DNA of 11,864 nt from Candidatus Glassiibacteriota bacterium (GCA_016934095.1 JAFGTO010000168.1:1-11864), one strand, 5' to 3'; positions 1 to 7,272 are shown, counted from the stretch's first letter. The notes: generated by a model not told the origin, from the letters alone. Numbers and translations: made by a program.

Positions 1-117
1 CATATCCCGGGGATTTAATTTACTTTTTAACTTGTCTCGATGCTTGAAGTTATAAAATCGAGGCGATAATTTTATGAATAATTCGGGATAGAAATAGGCA
101 GACAGTCCGGCAAGGGT

Positions 118-152
118 AAAAAGGGGCTTGCTCCGCAAGAGCAGGCCCTTTT
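118..152. terminator. Hairpin resembling a bidirectional intrinsic terminator
   Basis: A stem is formed by AAAAAGGGGCTTGCTC (118-133) and GAGCAGGCCCTTTT (139-152) around the loop CGCAA, with about one bulge and a G-T pair. It is followed by TTTT on the + strand and by TTTTT when read on the - strand. It most likely ends a gene lying left of the window, or insulates the next gene. The T-runs are short, so the strength is uncertain. Confidence 0.45.
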
Positions 153-223
153 GCTGTTGCCGGGGATTTTCCCGGGCCGGGAGCTGCAGCCGACCAGGCA
201 TGAAAAAAAATCTTGAATCCTGA

Positions 224-281
224 GGCGGAGAGTATAACTTGTATCCGTGGCCGGAATCCCTGGTTCAATCCAGTCCGCCAC
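224..281 (+). other. tRNA-like fold, possibly a decayed tRNA remnant
   Basis: GGCGGA (224-229) pairs perfectly with TCCGCC (274-279), like an acceptor stem. Directly next to its 3' strand sits CTGG-TTCAAT-CCAG (260-273), which resembles a T-arm whose loop is one base short of the standard seven. A small hairpin CCG-TGGC-CGG (245-254) lies between. After the acceptor strand come ACA, near the usual discriminator plus CCA. The whole fold is only about 56 bases and has no room for an anticodon arm, so it is not a working tRNA. It could be a tRNA remnant, a structured leader element, or chance. Confidence 0.3.
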
Positions 282-377
282 AGAGGTTTCAGCCGCGCAA
301 TTACCGGAAAAAAATTACTGTCTTTGATCCCATCCGGCTCCATCCGGACCGGTTAACGCGAAACGAGGAGAACATCC

Positions 378-1727
378 ATGGGCACGGAATACGACAGGAG
401 ACAGTTCCTGAAAGCAGGCGCAACCGTGGGCGCAGGTTTGATCCTGAGCTGCGGTAACAAGCCGGCAGAGAGCTCCGCCGAGAAACAGGCACCGGCGGCG
501 GCGATCCAGCTTCCTCCGATCGACCCGGTCCGGGTGGGTTTTGTCGGGGTCGGCAGCCAGGGCTCCAGCCATGTCAGGAACTATCTGAATATCGAGGGGG
601 TGGAGATCCGCGCCGTCTGCGACTTAGTGGAAGAGAAGGTGGCCAGTATCCAGCAATTGGTCAGGGAGTCCGGGCAGCCCGAGCCTGCGGGTTATTCCCG
701 CGGCGAGACGGATTTCAAGCGGCTGTGCGAGCGCGATGACCTGGACATGGTCTTTACCGCCACGCCCTGGGAGTGGCATGTTCCTGTTTGCCTCGAGGCG
801 ATGAAGACCGGCAAGCACGCCGCCACCGAGGTGCCTGCCGCGGTCACCCTGGAAGAATGCTGGGAGATGGTGGAAACTTCCGAAAAGACCCGCCGGCACT
901 GCGTGATGATGGAAAACTGCTGTTACGGCCAGGCGGAGCTGATGGTGCTGAACATGGTCAGGCACGGACTGCTGGGCGAGCTGGTGCACGGGGAAGCGGG
1001 ATACCTCCACGACCTGCGCGCCCTGAAGTTCGGCACCACGGGCGAGGGGCCCTGGCGCATGCCGCACTCGGTCAGGCGCAACGGCAACGTCTATCCCACC
1101 CATGGCCTGGGGCCGCTGGCTGAATGCATGAATATCAACCGGGGGGACCGGTTCGACTTCCTGGTCTCGATGAGCAGCAAGTCGAGGGGCCTGAACCTTT
1201 ATGCAGAGAAAGAATTCGGTGCGGACAGCCCGCAGGCAAAAAAAACTTACGCCTTAGGTGATGTCAACTCCAGCCTGATCCGCACCAAGAACGGCGTAAC
1301 TATCATCCTGATACACGATTGCGACACACCGAGGCCTTACAGCCGGATCAACCTCGTGCAGGGAACGGGCGGCATTTTCCAGGGATACCCGGACCGGATC
1401 TATGTCGAGGGTAAAAGCGAGCCCCACACCTGGGAGCCGCTGGAGAATTACGCCGGGGAGTACGAGCACCCCCTGTGGAAAGAAGAACTCGAAGGGGCCA
1501 AAGGCGCCGGCCACGGCGGCATGGACTACCTGGAAGACTACCGGCTGGTCGATGCCCTGCGCACCGGAAGATACCCGGACATGGATGTCTACGATGCCGC
1601 CGCCTGGAGTGCGGTCTCCGCGCTCAGTGAGCGCTCGGTGGCCGAAAAAAGCCGGCCCGTGGATTTCCCCGACTTCACCCGCGGTATGTGGAAGACCAAT
1701 TCTCCGATTTTTATCTGCGATTTATGA
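378..1727 (+). CDS. GH109-type Gfo/Idh/MocA-fold glycosidase, Tat lipoprotein
   Basis: This 449-residue protein has an NAD-binding Rossmann domain with GxGxxG at residues 57-62, followed by a Gfo/Idh/MocA C-terminal domain. Its motifs match GH109 alpha-N-acetylgalactosaminidases: EVPAA plus LEECW where ordinary family oxidoreductases have EKP, HDLR, NGNVYPTHGLGP with Tyr239 and His242, GAGHGGMD, DVYDAAAWSA and PDFTRG near the end. GH109 enzymes keep NAD tightly bound and cleave terminal alpha-GalNAc by a redox-elimination route; Tyr and His of YPTHG lie at the active site in characterised members. The N-terminus carries a twin-arginine motif (DRRQFLK, residues 6-12), a hydrophobic stretch and a lipobox ending at Cys25, so export by Tat and lipid anchoring are expected. 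The ATG is set by GAGGAG at 365-370, seven bases upstream. It appears monocistronic. A plain NAD-dependent sugar oxidoreductase is the alternative; substrate is inferred from motifs. Confidence 0.85.
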   Translation: MGTEYDRRQFLKAGATVGAGLILSCGNKPAESSAEKQAPAAAIQLPPIDPVRVGFVGVGSQGSSHVRNYLNIEGVEIRAVCDLVEEKVASIQQLVRESGQPEPAGYSRGETDFKRLCERDDLDMVFTATPWEWHVPVCLEAMKTGKHAATEVPAAVTLEECWEMVETSEKTRRHCVMMENCCYGQAELMVLNMVRHGLLGELVHGEAGYLHDLRALKFGTTGEGPWRMPHSVRRNGNVYPTHGLGPLAECMNINRGDRFDFLVSMSSKSRGLNLYAEKEFGADSPQAKKTYALGDVNSSLIRTKNGVTIILIHDCDTPRPYSRINLVQGTGGIFQGYPDRIYVEGKSEPHTWEPLENYAGEYEHPLWKEELEGAKGAGHGGMDYLEDYRLVDALRTGRYPDMDVYDAAAWSAVSALSERSVAEKSRPVDFPDFTRGMWKTNSPIFICDL

Positions 1728-1833
1728 CGCGTCCGGGCTGCACCGGGAGGAAAGATACCATCTAATGCAAAATTGCTCTGGGTAAGCTGTTGAAAGATTC
1801 TTTTCCGGCCCGCAGCAAGCGGTCAAGATCCCA

Positions 1834-1876
1834 CTGAAAAAAAACCGGCTTTTTTTGCAATTTTTTTTAATTTTTC
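1834..1876 (+). terminator. T-rich stretch, possible terminator of the GH109-type gene
   Basis: An A-run, CCGGC and a T-run form a short A/T stem at 1837-1856. Two more T-tracts follow, up to 1875. A weak GC hairpin (CCGC-AGCAA-GCGG, 1810-1822) lies just upstream. The long T-tracts fit intrinsic termination, but no strong GC stem abuts them, so the exact stop point is unclear. Confidence 0.35.
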
Positions 1877-1888
1877 CCTCCGGTTCCT

Positions 1889-1917
1889 TTGACAAATTCA
1901 TCGTATTGAACTAAATT
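1889..1917 (+). promoter_or_regulatory. Sigma-70-like promoter for the membrane protein gene
   Basis: A perfect TTGACA -35 box (1889-1894) is followed by exactly 17 bases and a TAAATT -10 box (1912-1917, four of six matches to TATAAT). Transcription would start near 1924, leaving a leader of about 60 bases before the ATG at 1985. The surrounding AT-rich sequence supports the call. Inferred from consensus only. Confidence 0.55.
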
Positions 1918-1984
1918 TAGAAGAGTGTAAAAAAGCTTCTTCTTCATGAATTCCTAATTCCTTTTGTTACAAGGAGTTGTCGAA

Positions 1985-2611
1985 ATGGTGACTCCGGTAA
2001 AAAAAATCTGGCTGGACATCGGGCTGAGTGTTATCGGGGGGGTATTTTCATATCCCCTTGCCCACGGCATGCTTTTCGCGCTCGGCTACTTTTTTAACGT
2101 GCCGAGCGGGATAGGCACAGTCGTCTTCGTAACCACCTACTCGGGTCTGGTTTTCGTATTCATCTTCAGAATCTGGGACGATGTCAGAATATTAACGGAA
2201 GATGTAAAAATCATAGTCATATACAACGAAAATAAAGCCCTGCCTGCCGAAATGTCCCTGGCGCAAACCTACCCGATATTATTCGATGAGGAAACCTACG
2301 AGTCTTTTCAAAGGCTCTTGTGCAGTTTCCCACCGGAATACACTGTCTTCAAGCTTAACAGGTTGTTTTTTTTGAACGGTATTGCAAGCCTTCCCACCCC
2401 GAAGCTCAATGAGCTGGTAAACAATCAAAAGGCGTTCTCGCAGTTGATAACCCGATTAAAAACGGATGATTATATCAGGACCGACGGGTACTCCTTTTCG
2501 ATACAACTGGGCAAATGGGAAGCAAAAAGAAAAGAGATGATGGAGCGCAAATCCGAATTCCAGAAATGGCAGGAAATCGCCAACCGGCTGATTGAGCAGA
2601 ACAGAGGTTAA
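1985..2611 (+). CDS. Unrecognised two-helix membrane protein with cytoplasmic domain
   Basis: I do not recognise this 208-residue protein. Two hydrophobic helices are visible at about residues 12-37 and 43-62. Lys6-Lys7 before the first and Arg62 after the second suggest that both termini face the cytoplasm. Residues 65-208 would then form a soluble domain, ending in a charged, probably helical or coiled-coil tail from about 177 (WEAKRKEMMERKSEFQKW). The part around residues 145-172 (TRLKTDDYIRTDGYSF) faintly recalls a winged-helix, but this is too weak to name. The ATG at 1985 is preferred over an in-frame TTG at 1964, because AAGGAG at 1971-1976 sits eight bases before it. Its base composition is visibly more AT-rich than its neighbours and codon use looks less biased, which may mean recent acquisition. 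It has its own promoter just upstream and a 108-base gap before the next gene. Confidence 0.75.
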   Translation: MVTPVKKIWLDIGLSVIGGVFSYPLAHGMLFALGYFFNVPSGIGTVVFVTTYSGLVFVFIFRIWDDVRILTEDVKIIVIYNENKALPAEMSLAQTYPILFDEETYESFQRLLCSFPPEYTVFKLNRLFFLNGIASLPTPKLNELVNNQKAFSQLITRLKTDDYIRTDGYSFSIQLGKWEAKRKEMMERKSEFQKWQEIANRLIEQNRG

Positions 2612-2635
2612 TTTCAGGTCCTCCGCAGGCAGATC

Positions 2636-2655
2636 AGTATCAGCTCCCGGATACT
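2636..2655. repeat. Short perfect inverted repeat between genes
   Basis: AGTATC (2636-2641) and GATACT (2650-2655) flank an eight-base loop, AGCTCCCG. It lies between the membrane protein gene and the methyltransferase gene. It could be a weak terminator or a regulator site. The T-content after it (AGTTCTTTCC) is poor for an intrinsic terminator. Confidence 0.3.
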
Positions 2656-2719
2656 AGTTCTTTCCTCACTTTCCCCCGGCTTGAGTCCCTCAGTCCGAAG
2701 TGTCGCCCCGGATTTCGAA

Positions 2720-3508
2720 ATGAGAAAAAGAATGACTTTCGAATTTGACGGCGAGAAATACCAAAGGTCTTCCTCTCATCAAAAGGAATGGGGAAATAAA
2801 ATCATCGCCGGGCTCGACCTCAAAGGCGATGAGCGCATCCTTGACCTTGGCTGCGGCGACGGTGCCCTGACCGGCCGGCTCGCCTGGCTGGTCTCCGGGG
2901 GCAGTGTGCTCGGCATAGACGCTTCACAGGGAATGATCGACACGGCAGGCAAGCTTCGTAAAGACAACCTCGAGTTCCGGAAAATGGATATCAGCCTGAT
3001 CGCCTTCGAAGAAGAATTCGACCTGGTTTTTTCCAACGCCGCCCTCCACTGGATCAAGGACCACCCGGCTTTGTTGTCGAAAGTGTGCCGCAGCCTGAAA
3101 CCGGGCGGCACTGTCCGCTTCAATTTCGCTGCAGCCGGCAACTGTGCGAATTTCTTCAGGGTTGTCAAACAGGCGATGGGACTCGGGCCATACAAATCCT
3201 CTTTCGCTGATTTCGAGTGGCCCTGGTACATGCCCGGCGTGGCCGAGTACCGGAAAACAGTCAAGCGTTTTCCCTTCCGGGAAACCCGGGTCTGGGGCGA
3301 AAACGCCGACAGGTATTTCCCCGATGCCGGGGCCATGATCGCCTGGGTGGACCAGCCCAGCCTGGTCCCGTTCCTGAAATATCTTGACGGCGAAAAAAAA
3401 GACCGGTTCCGCGCCACCGTGGTCGAGCGGATGGTCAAGGCCACCCTGCAGGAGGATGGGACCTGTTTCGAGACCTTCCGCAGGATAAACCTGTTCGCCC
3501 GCAAGTGA
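2720..3508 (+). CDS. Class I SAM-dependent methyltransferase, trans-aconitate methyltransferase-like
   Basis: The 262-residue product is a Rossmann-fold methyltransferase. Motif I, LDLGCGDGAL, is at residues 41-50, the acidic residue after strand 2 (VLGIDAS) is Asp67, and the post-motif block LVFSNAALHWIKDHPALL precedes SLKPGGTV. The N-terminal pattern FEFDG-KY-SSHQKEWG and the ending TFRRINLFARK are typical of trans-aconitate methyltransferase-like proteins, which methylate a small carboxylic acid or related substrate in the cytoplasm. The exact substrate is not shown. The start is uncertain: an in-frame TTG lies at 2681 and ATGs at 2720 and 2732, and none has a good ribosome binding site. 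The last is closest to where family similarity begins. The protein looks complete at its C-terminus. No neighbour suggests a pathway. Confidence 0.85.
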   Translation: MRKRMTFEFDGEKYQRSSSHQKEWGNKIIAGLDLKGDERILDLGCGDGALTGRLAWLVSGGSVLGIDASQGMIDTAGKLRKDNLEFRKMDISLIAFEEEFDLVFSNAALHWIKDHPALLSKVCRSLKPGGTVRFNFAAAGNCANFFRVVKQAMGLGPYKSSFADFEWPWYMPGVAEYRKTVKRFPFRETRVWGENADRYFPDAGAMIAWVDQPSLVPFLKYLDGEKKDRFRATVVERMVKATLQEDGTCFETFRRINLFARK

Positions 3509-3512
3509 ATGC

Positions 3513-3594
3513 GGCCTGGCCGCGCTGGCCTGGGGTATCGACCCCGAGCTGACGGTTGAGGAGATTTACCGCTATCTGAAAGAGACCGCCACCC
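3513..3594 (+). pseudogene. Remnant of a subtilisin-family (S8) protease C-terminus
   Basis: Read from 3513 in the + frame, this stretch gives GLAALAWGIDPELT followed by VEEIYRYLKETATLT. That is the pattern that follows the catalytic GTSMAAP-xVA motif in S8 subtilases: GxAALxW, then P-x-LT-xx-EI, then L-x-x-TA. The catalytic serine motif and everything before it are missing. The frame is closed upstream by a TAA at 3486 inside the methyltransferase gene. The similarity begins just after the methyltransferase stop (3508) and ends where the transporter gene stops (3595), so the scrap fills the gap between two convergent genes. There is no start codon or ribosome binding site, so it should not be expressed. 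It may mark a deletion or rearrangement. The family call is by pattern recognition on about 27 residues only. Confidence 0.5.
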
Positions 3595-4560
3595 TTACCG
3601 TCCCTTTCCCAGCGGGTAGAGGACTTTCTGGATCTGCGGCTCCGAAAAATTATCCATGGTGATCACGGTTACGCCCGTGTCTATCCTTTTTTCCACCGGT
3701 TTTCCCTGCAGCGCCCCCACCGCCGAGCTCACGCCCAGGTAGCCCATGGCGAAAGGGTTCTGTACGATCAGTGCCTGGATGACCCCGGAGCGCAGGGCCT
3801 CGATCTCGTTCGGCGAGGCATCGAACCCGACCAGCTTGACCTTTCCCTGGAGGTTCCTGGCCGCCACCGCCTGGGCAGCGCCGATCGCCCCGGCTTCATT
3901 GGCGGCGAAGATCCCTTTCAGCCCGGGCTGTGCGGTGAGGATGTTCTCGGTAACCGCCATACCGGTCGCCACATCGGCCTGGGAGTACTGGACCGCGGCC
4001 AGGGTGATGTCCGGGTACTTTTCGAGGGCCTCCCTGAAGCCGGTCTCCCGCCAGATGGAAGTCTCGGCCCCGGGAATGAAGGGGATGCAGGCCACCTCGC
4101 CCCGGTAGCCGATCAGCTCCGCCAGCACATCGGCGGCTTTCCCCGCGGCGATGACATTGTCGCTGGCCACAAAGCTCAGGGGGATGTCCGAGTCCAGTCC
4201 GGAGTCGATGGTGATGACCGGTATCCCCCGCCGGTCCGCTTCCTCGACCACCGGGATCAGGGCTTTGGCATCGCAGGCGGCGAGGACGATGGCATCCACG
4301 TGCTTGTTGAGGTAATCCTCGACGATGGCGATCTGGCCCGCAATGTCGGTCTCCAGGGTGGGTCCTTTCCAGATGACGTCCACTCCCAGCTCTTTGCCGG
4401 CCGAATCGGCGCCCGCCTTGACAGTCAGCCAGAAATTATGAGTCAGGCCCTTGGGAGATACCAGGACTTTAATCCCTGCCTCCCGGCCCCCGGTGCAAGC
4501 TGGAAGGGCCATAAAGACCACGGCCAGGACCAGGGTAAAAACGGGTTTCAGGCGGTGCAT
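3595..4560 (-). CDS. CUT2 sugar ABC transporter periplasmic-binding lipoprotein (RbsB-like)
   Basis: This 321-residue protein belongs to the periplasmic binding protein 4 (ribose-binding-like) family and has the usual length. The N-terminus is a lipoprotein signal: basic HRLK, a hydrophobic core and a lipobox ALPAC ending at Cys22. The mature part opens with a strand like KVLVSPKGLTHNFW, then TDIAGQIAIVEDYL, VDAIVLAACD, GIPVITIDSGLD, and later GIFAANEAGAIGAAQA and VKLVGFDASPNEI. Together these are the two-lobe fold of sugar binders. It would capture a monosaccharide or related small polyol and hand it to the permease encoded just upstream. It is the last gene of the operon, 85 bases after the permease stop. 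AAAGGGG about eight bases before the ATG serves as ribosome binding site. An autoinducer-2-like ligand cannot be excluded, because the ligand is not readable from sequence. Confidence 0.9.
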   Translation of the reverse strand: MHRLKPVFTLVLAVVFMALPACTGGREAGIKVLVSPKGLTHNFWLTVKAGADSAGKELGVDVIWKGPTLETDIAGQIAIVEDYLNKHVDAIVLAACDAKALIPVVEEADRRGIPVITIDSGLDSDIPLSFVASDNVIAAGKAADVLAELIGYRGEVACIPFIPGAETSIWRETGFREALEKYPDITLAAVQYSQADVATGMAVTENILTAQPGLKGIFAANEAGAIGAAQAVAARNLQGKVKLVGFDASPNEIEALRSGVIQALIVQNPFAMGYLGVSSAVGALQGKPVEKRIDTGVTVITMDNFSEPQIQKVLYPLGKGR

Positions 4561-4645
4561 AATCCAGCCCCTTTCAAGCTCGAGGTACGGCGGGAAATCT
4601 ATGGAGGTTGTCGAAAGTCGGTTCCTTTTGATATCGGCAAGATGG

Positions 4646-5644
4646 TCAGCGTGCGTGGCGGTACTGGTCGATATAGACGGCGACCACGATTATGGCCCCG
4701 ATAGCCACCTGCTGCCAGAAGGCCGAGATGTCCAGCAGGTTGCACCCGTTGCGCAGCACGCCCATGATCAGCGCCCCGATTATGGCCCCGAGGATGGTCC
4801 CCTCGCCTCCGCTGAGGCTGGCGCCGCCGATCACGCAGGCCGCGATAACGTCAAGCTCCCAGCCGGTGCCTGCGGTGGGCTGCCCGGAGCGCAGCCTGGA
4901 GGCCAGGATCACCCCGGCCAGGCCGCAGAGCAGCCCGCAAAAAGTATAGATCATGGTAAGGTAGCGGTGGATGTTCACGCCGGAGAGCCGTACCGCCTCC
5001 CTGTTACTCCCGATGGCATAGGTGTACCGGCCCATCCTGGTATATTTCAGGATCCCGTGGCCGGCCAGGGCCAGGACCACGGTGATAATCACCGGTACCG
5101 GCACTACCGAGAAAAGCCGCCCTCCGCCCAGGAAAGTGAAAGCCCCGGGCAGCTCGAGCAGTTGTATCCCGGCCCCTCCGGAAATTATCAGCGCAGCCCC
5201 CCGGGCCATGCCCATCGTGCCCAGGGTGGCGATGAACGGGGGTATCCTGCCCCTCGAGACCAGGACACCGTTGAGCAGCCCGCAGAGCACCCCGACCCCG
5301 ATCCCTGCCGAAAGAGCGCTCGCCACCGGGACCCCCCCGGCCAGCAGGGAAGTGCAGACCACCCCGGAGAGGGCCAGGACCGAACCCACGGACAAGTCGA
5401 TCCCCGCTGCGATGATGATCATCATCTGCCCGATCGCCATGATGGCGATGACCGACATCTGGAGCCCGATGGCGAAGAGGTTCTCGAGGGTGAGAAAGTA
5501 GGGGGAGAGAATTGACAGGACCAGGGCCATCAGCACCAGGCTGAAAAAGGAAACCAGCCGGCGGGCCAGGTCGCTCAGGGCCTGGAGCCGCTTTCCGGGA
5601 GTATTTTCAAGATCGTGGTCCTCTGCCATCACGGAGTTCTCCAT
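4646..5644 (-). CDS. CUT2 sugar ABC transporter permease (RbsC-like)
   Basis: The 332-residue product is a polytopic inner-membrane permease of the BPD_transp_2 family, with roughly eight to ten hydrophobic segments beginning near residue 32. Family hallmarks are visible: AAGIDLSVGSVLALSG, GRIPPFIATLGTMGMARG, the cytoplasmic ATPase-contact loop GSNREAVRLSGVN, and GGASLSGGEGTILGAIIGALIMGVL before the last helix. It forms the translocation path for the sugar bound by the lipoprotein encoded next, driven by the tandem ATPase encoded 31 bases upstream. The start is not certain. ATG at 5644 has no ribosome binding site, while the ATG at 5629 has GGAG nine bases before it and would give a protein five residues shorter. 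Nothing indicates damage. Confidence 0.92.
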   Translation of the reverse strand: MENSVMAEDHDLENTPGKRLQALSDLARRLVSFFSLVLMALVLSILSPYFLTLENLFAIGLQMSVIAIMAIGQMMIIIAAGIDLSVGSVLALSGVVCTSLLAGGVPVASALSAGIGVGVLCGLLNGVLVSRGRIPPFIATLGTMGMARGAALIISGGAGIQLLELPGAFTFLGGGRLFSVVPVPVIITVVLALAGHGILKYTRMGRYTYAIGSNREAVRLSGVNIHRYLTMIYTFCGLLCGLAGVILASRLRSGQPTAGTGWELDVIAACVIGGASLSGGEGTILGAIIGALIMGVLRNGCNLLDISAFWQQVAIGAIIVVAVYIDQYRHAR

Positions 5645-5675
5645 CGAACGGGTTCAAGGCCTGCCGGCGCCGCGG

Positions 5676-7172
5676 TCAGCTCCCCACGGCGCTGTAATAC
5701 AAGATCTCTTCCTGGGTGGCCTCGCCCCGGCTCAGCTCCCGGGCGATCCTACCCCGGCACATTACCAGGATCCGGTCGCAGACCGCCAGCAGCTCAGGCA
5801 GGTACGAGGAAATCAAAACGGCAGCACCGCCCTGGGCGACCATCCGGCTGATCAACTGGAAGATCTCCCCTTTCGCCCCTACATCCACTCCGGCGGCAGG
5901 CTCATCGAAAAAGAGCACGCGGGCCCTGGTGGCCAGCCACCTGGCGACCACCACTTTCTGCTGGTTCCCCCCACTGAGGAACTTGACTTTGCGCTCCGGA
6001 TGGGGCGGCTTTATGGCCAGCTCCCTGATGAACCGCCCGACCGCCCGGTACTCCTTTTGCCGGCTCAGGAAAGGCCCCAGGCAGTAGTCTTCCAGGCTTG
6101 CCAGGGTCACGTTGGCGCGCACCGACATCGACAGTGCGAGACTGACCAGTTTCCGGTCCTCGCTCAGGTAGCCGATACCGTTGGCGATAGCATCCGCCGG
6201 GGAAGCTATCTGCACCGGGCGGCCCCGGACAAAAATCCGGCCCGAATCCCGCGGGTCGGCACCGAAGACTGCCCGCGCCAGCTCGGTCCGCCCGGAACCC
6301 ACCAGGCCGGCCAGTCCCAATATCTCACCGGCGTAGACAGAGAAAGAGATCCCCTGCAGAATTTTCTTCCGGCCCAGGTTTTCGACCCTGAGGAGCTCCT
6401 CTCCTTTGGGCGCTTCCGCCCTGGGAAAGAGCTCCTCCACTTTCCTGCCGACCATCATCCGGATCAGGGTATCCATCGGGGTGGAAGCAGGCACCGTGCC
6501 CACTGCCTCGCCGTCGCGGAGCACCGTGGCCCGGTCGCCGATCCCGGCGATCTCCTCGAGGCGGTGGGAAATATAGATAAAGGCGATCCCGCTGCGCTTC
6601 AATTCCCGGATGACCCTGAAGAGCTGTTTGATTTCCTGTTCGGAAAGGGCGGCGGTAGGCTCATCGAGGATGATGATGCTGGACCCTGCAGACAGGGCCT
6701 TGGCGATTTCGACCATCTGCCTCTGCGCCATACTGAGGTCGCGAGCCGGGGTCTTCGGCGAAAAAGAAAGGCCCAGAGTCCCGAGGATCTTCCCGGTTTC
6801 CCGGACCAGGGCTTTCCGGTCGATGATTCCCAGGCTCCGGCCGCGCAGCACCTCTCTTCCCAGGAAGATATTTTCGGCCACGCTGAGATGAAGTGCCAGG
6901 CTCGGCTCCTGGTAGACCATGCTGATCCCCAGGTCCAGGGCCTGCCGCGGGGTGCCGATCTCCACCGGCCGGCCCCGGACCAGGATCCTGCCGGAATCCC
7001 CGAGACAGGCACCGGTGAGGATTTTCATCAGGGTCGATTTGCCGGCCCCGTTTTCGCCCAGCAGGACATGCACTTCTCCAGGGAAAGCCTTGAGCGAGAC
7101 CTGGTTCAAGGCACGCACCCCGGGGAAAGACTTGGATATCCGCTCCATCTCCAATATGGGACAGCCATTCAT
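5676..7172 (-). CDS. CUT2 sugar ABC transporter tandem ATP-binding protein (RbsA-like)
   Basis: With the ATG at 7172 the protein has 498 residues, the normal size for this family. It contains two ABC domains in tandem. The first has Walker A GENGAGKST (residues 39-47), Q-loop MVYQEPS, signature LSMAQRQ and Walker B IIILDEPTAAL. The second has the family-typical degenerate Walker A GLVGSGRTEL, in which the lysine is Arg, then signature LSGGNQQKVVVARW, Walker B VLFFDEPAAGVDVGAKGEI and the late motif ISSYLPELL. Two ABC domains on one chain and a weakened second site are known features of CUT2 importers. The frame stays open upstream to 7301, but that part runs into the C/G-rich repeat and adds 43 residues unlike the family. 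Family similarity begins a few residues after Met at 7172. The ribosome binding site is weak. It is first in the operon, followed by the permease after 31 bases. Confidence 0.93.
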   Translation of the reverse strand: MNGCPILEMERISKSFPGVRALNQVSLKAFPGEVHVLLGENGAGKSTLMKILTGACLGDSGRILVRGRPVEIGTPRQALDLGISMVYQEPSLALHLSVAENIFLGREVLRGRSLGIIDRKALVRETGKILGTLGLSFSPKTPARDLSMAQRQMVEIAKALSAGSSIIILDEPTAALSEQEIKQLFRVIRELKRSGIAFIYISHRLEEIAGIGDRATVLRDGEAVGTVPASTPMDTLIRMMVGRKVEELFPRAEAPKGEELLRVENLGRKKILQGISFSVYAGEILGLAGLVGSGRTELARAVFGADPRDSGRIFVRGRPVQIASPADAIANGIGYLSEDRKLVSLALSMSVRANVTLASLEDYCLGPFLSRQKEYRAVGRFIRELAIKPPHPERKVKFLSGGNQQKVVVARWLATRARVLFFDEPAAGVDVGAKGEIFQLISRMVAQGGAAVLISSYLPELLAVCDRILVMCRGRIARELSRGEATQEEILYYSAVGS

Positions 7173-7272
7173 GGCGGGCGGCCTGTCGAGGTTATGGGCC
7201 GGAGCCCCTTTAATACTGAATTTTACATCAAAGACAGGAGAAACCGGTTCTTTTATAACCAGGAAACAAAAC

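Larger units (their letters stand above)
1..377. other. Non-coding leader upstream of the GH109-type gene
   Basis: No convincing gene is seen on either strand in this stretch; the short open frames have no ribosome binding site and no recognisable protein pattern. The start is AT-rich and holds a loose inverted repeat, CTCGAT at 37-42 and ATCGAG at 57-62. It also holds a terminator-like hairpin (118-152), a second small hairpin CCGGG/CCCGG (160-164 with 171-175) and a tRNA-like fold (224-281). The string CCGGGGATTT occurs twice, near 7 and near 160. No promoter could be placed with confidence. If transcription of the downstream gene begins in the AT-rich first 60 bases, its leader would be about 300 bases long. 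Confidence 0.5.

Noticed and set aside
224..281. Intact tRNA gene
   Set aside because: Only about 56 bases between acceptor strands, a six-base T-loop and no anticodon arm; kept only as a tRNA-like fold.
4451..5515. Long + strand frame opposite the permease and binding-protein genes
   Set aside because: It is a shadow of GC-rich genes on the other strand: low-complexity Pro/Gly/Asp/Arg-rich product, no ribosome binding site, and both - strand genes match known families.
5629..5644. Shared first residues MENSV in the permease and the TonB receptor as a sign of duplication
   Set aside because: Only five residues match, surrounding DNA differs, and the permease may in fact start at the next ATG; coincidence is sufficient.
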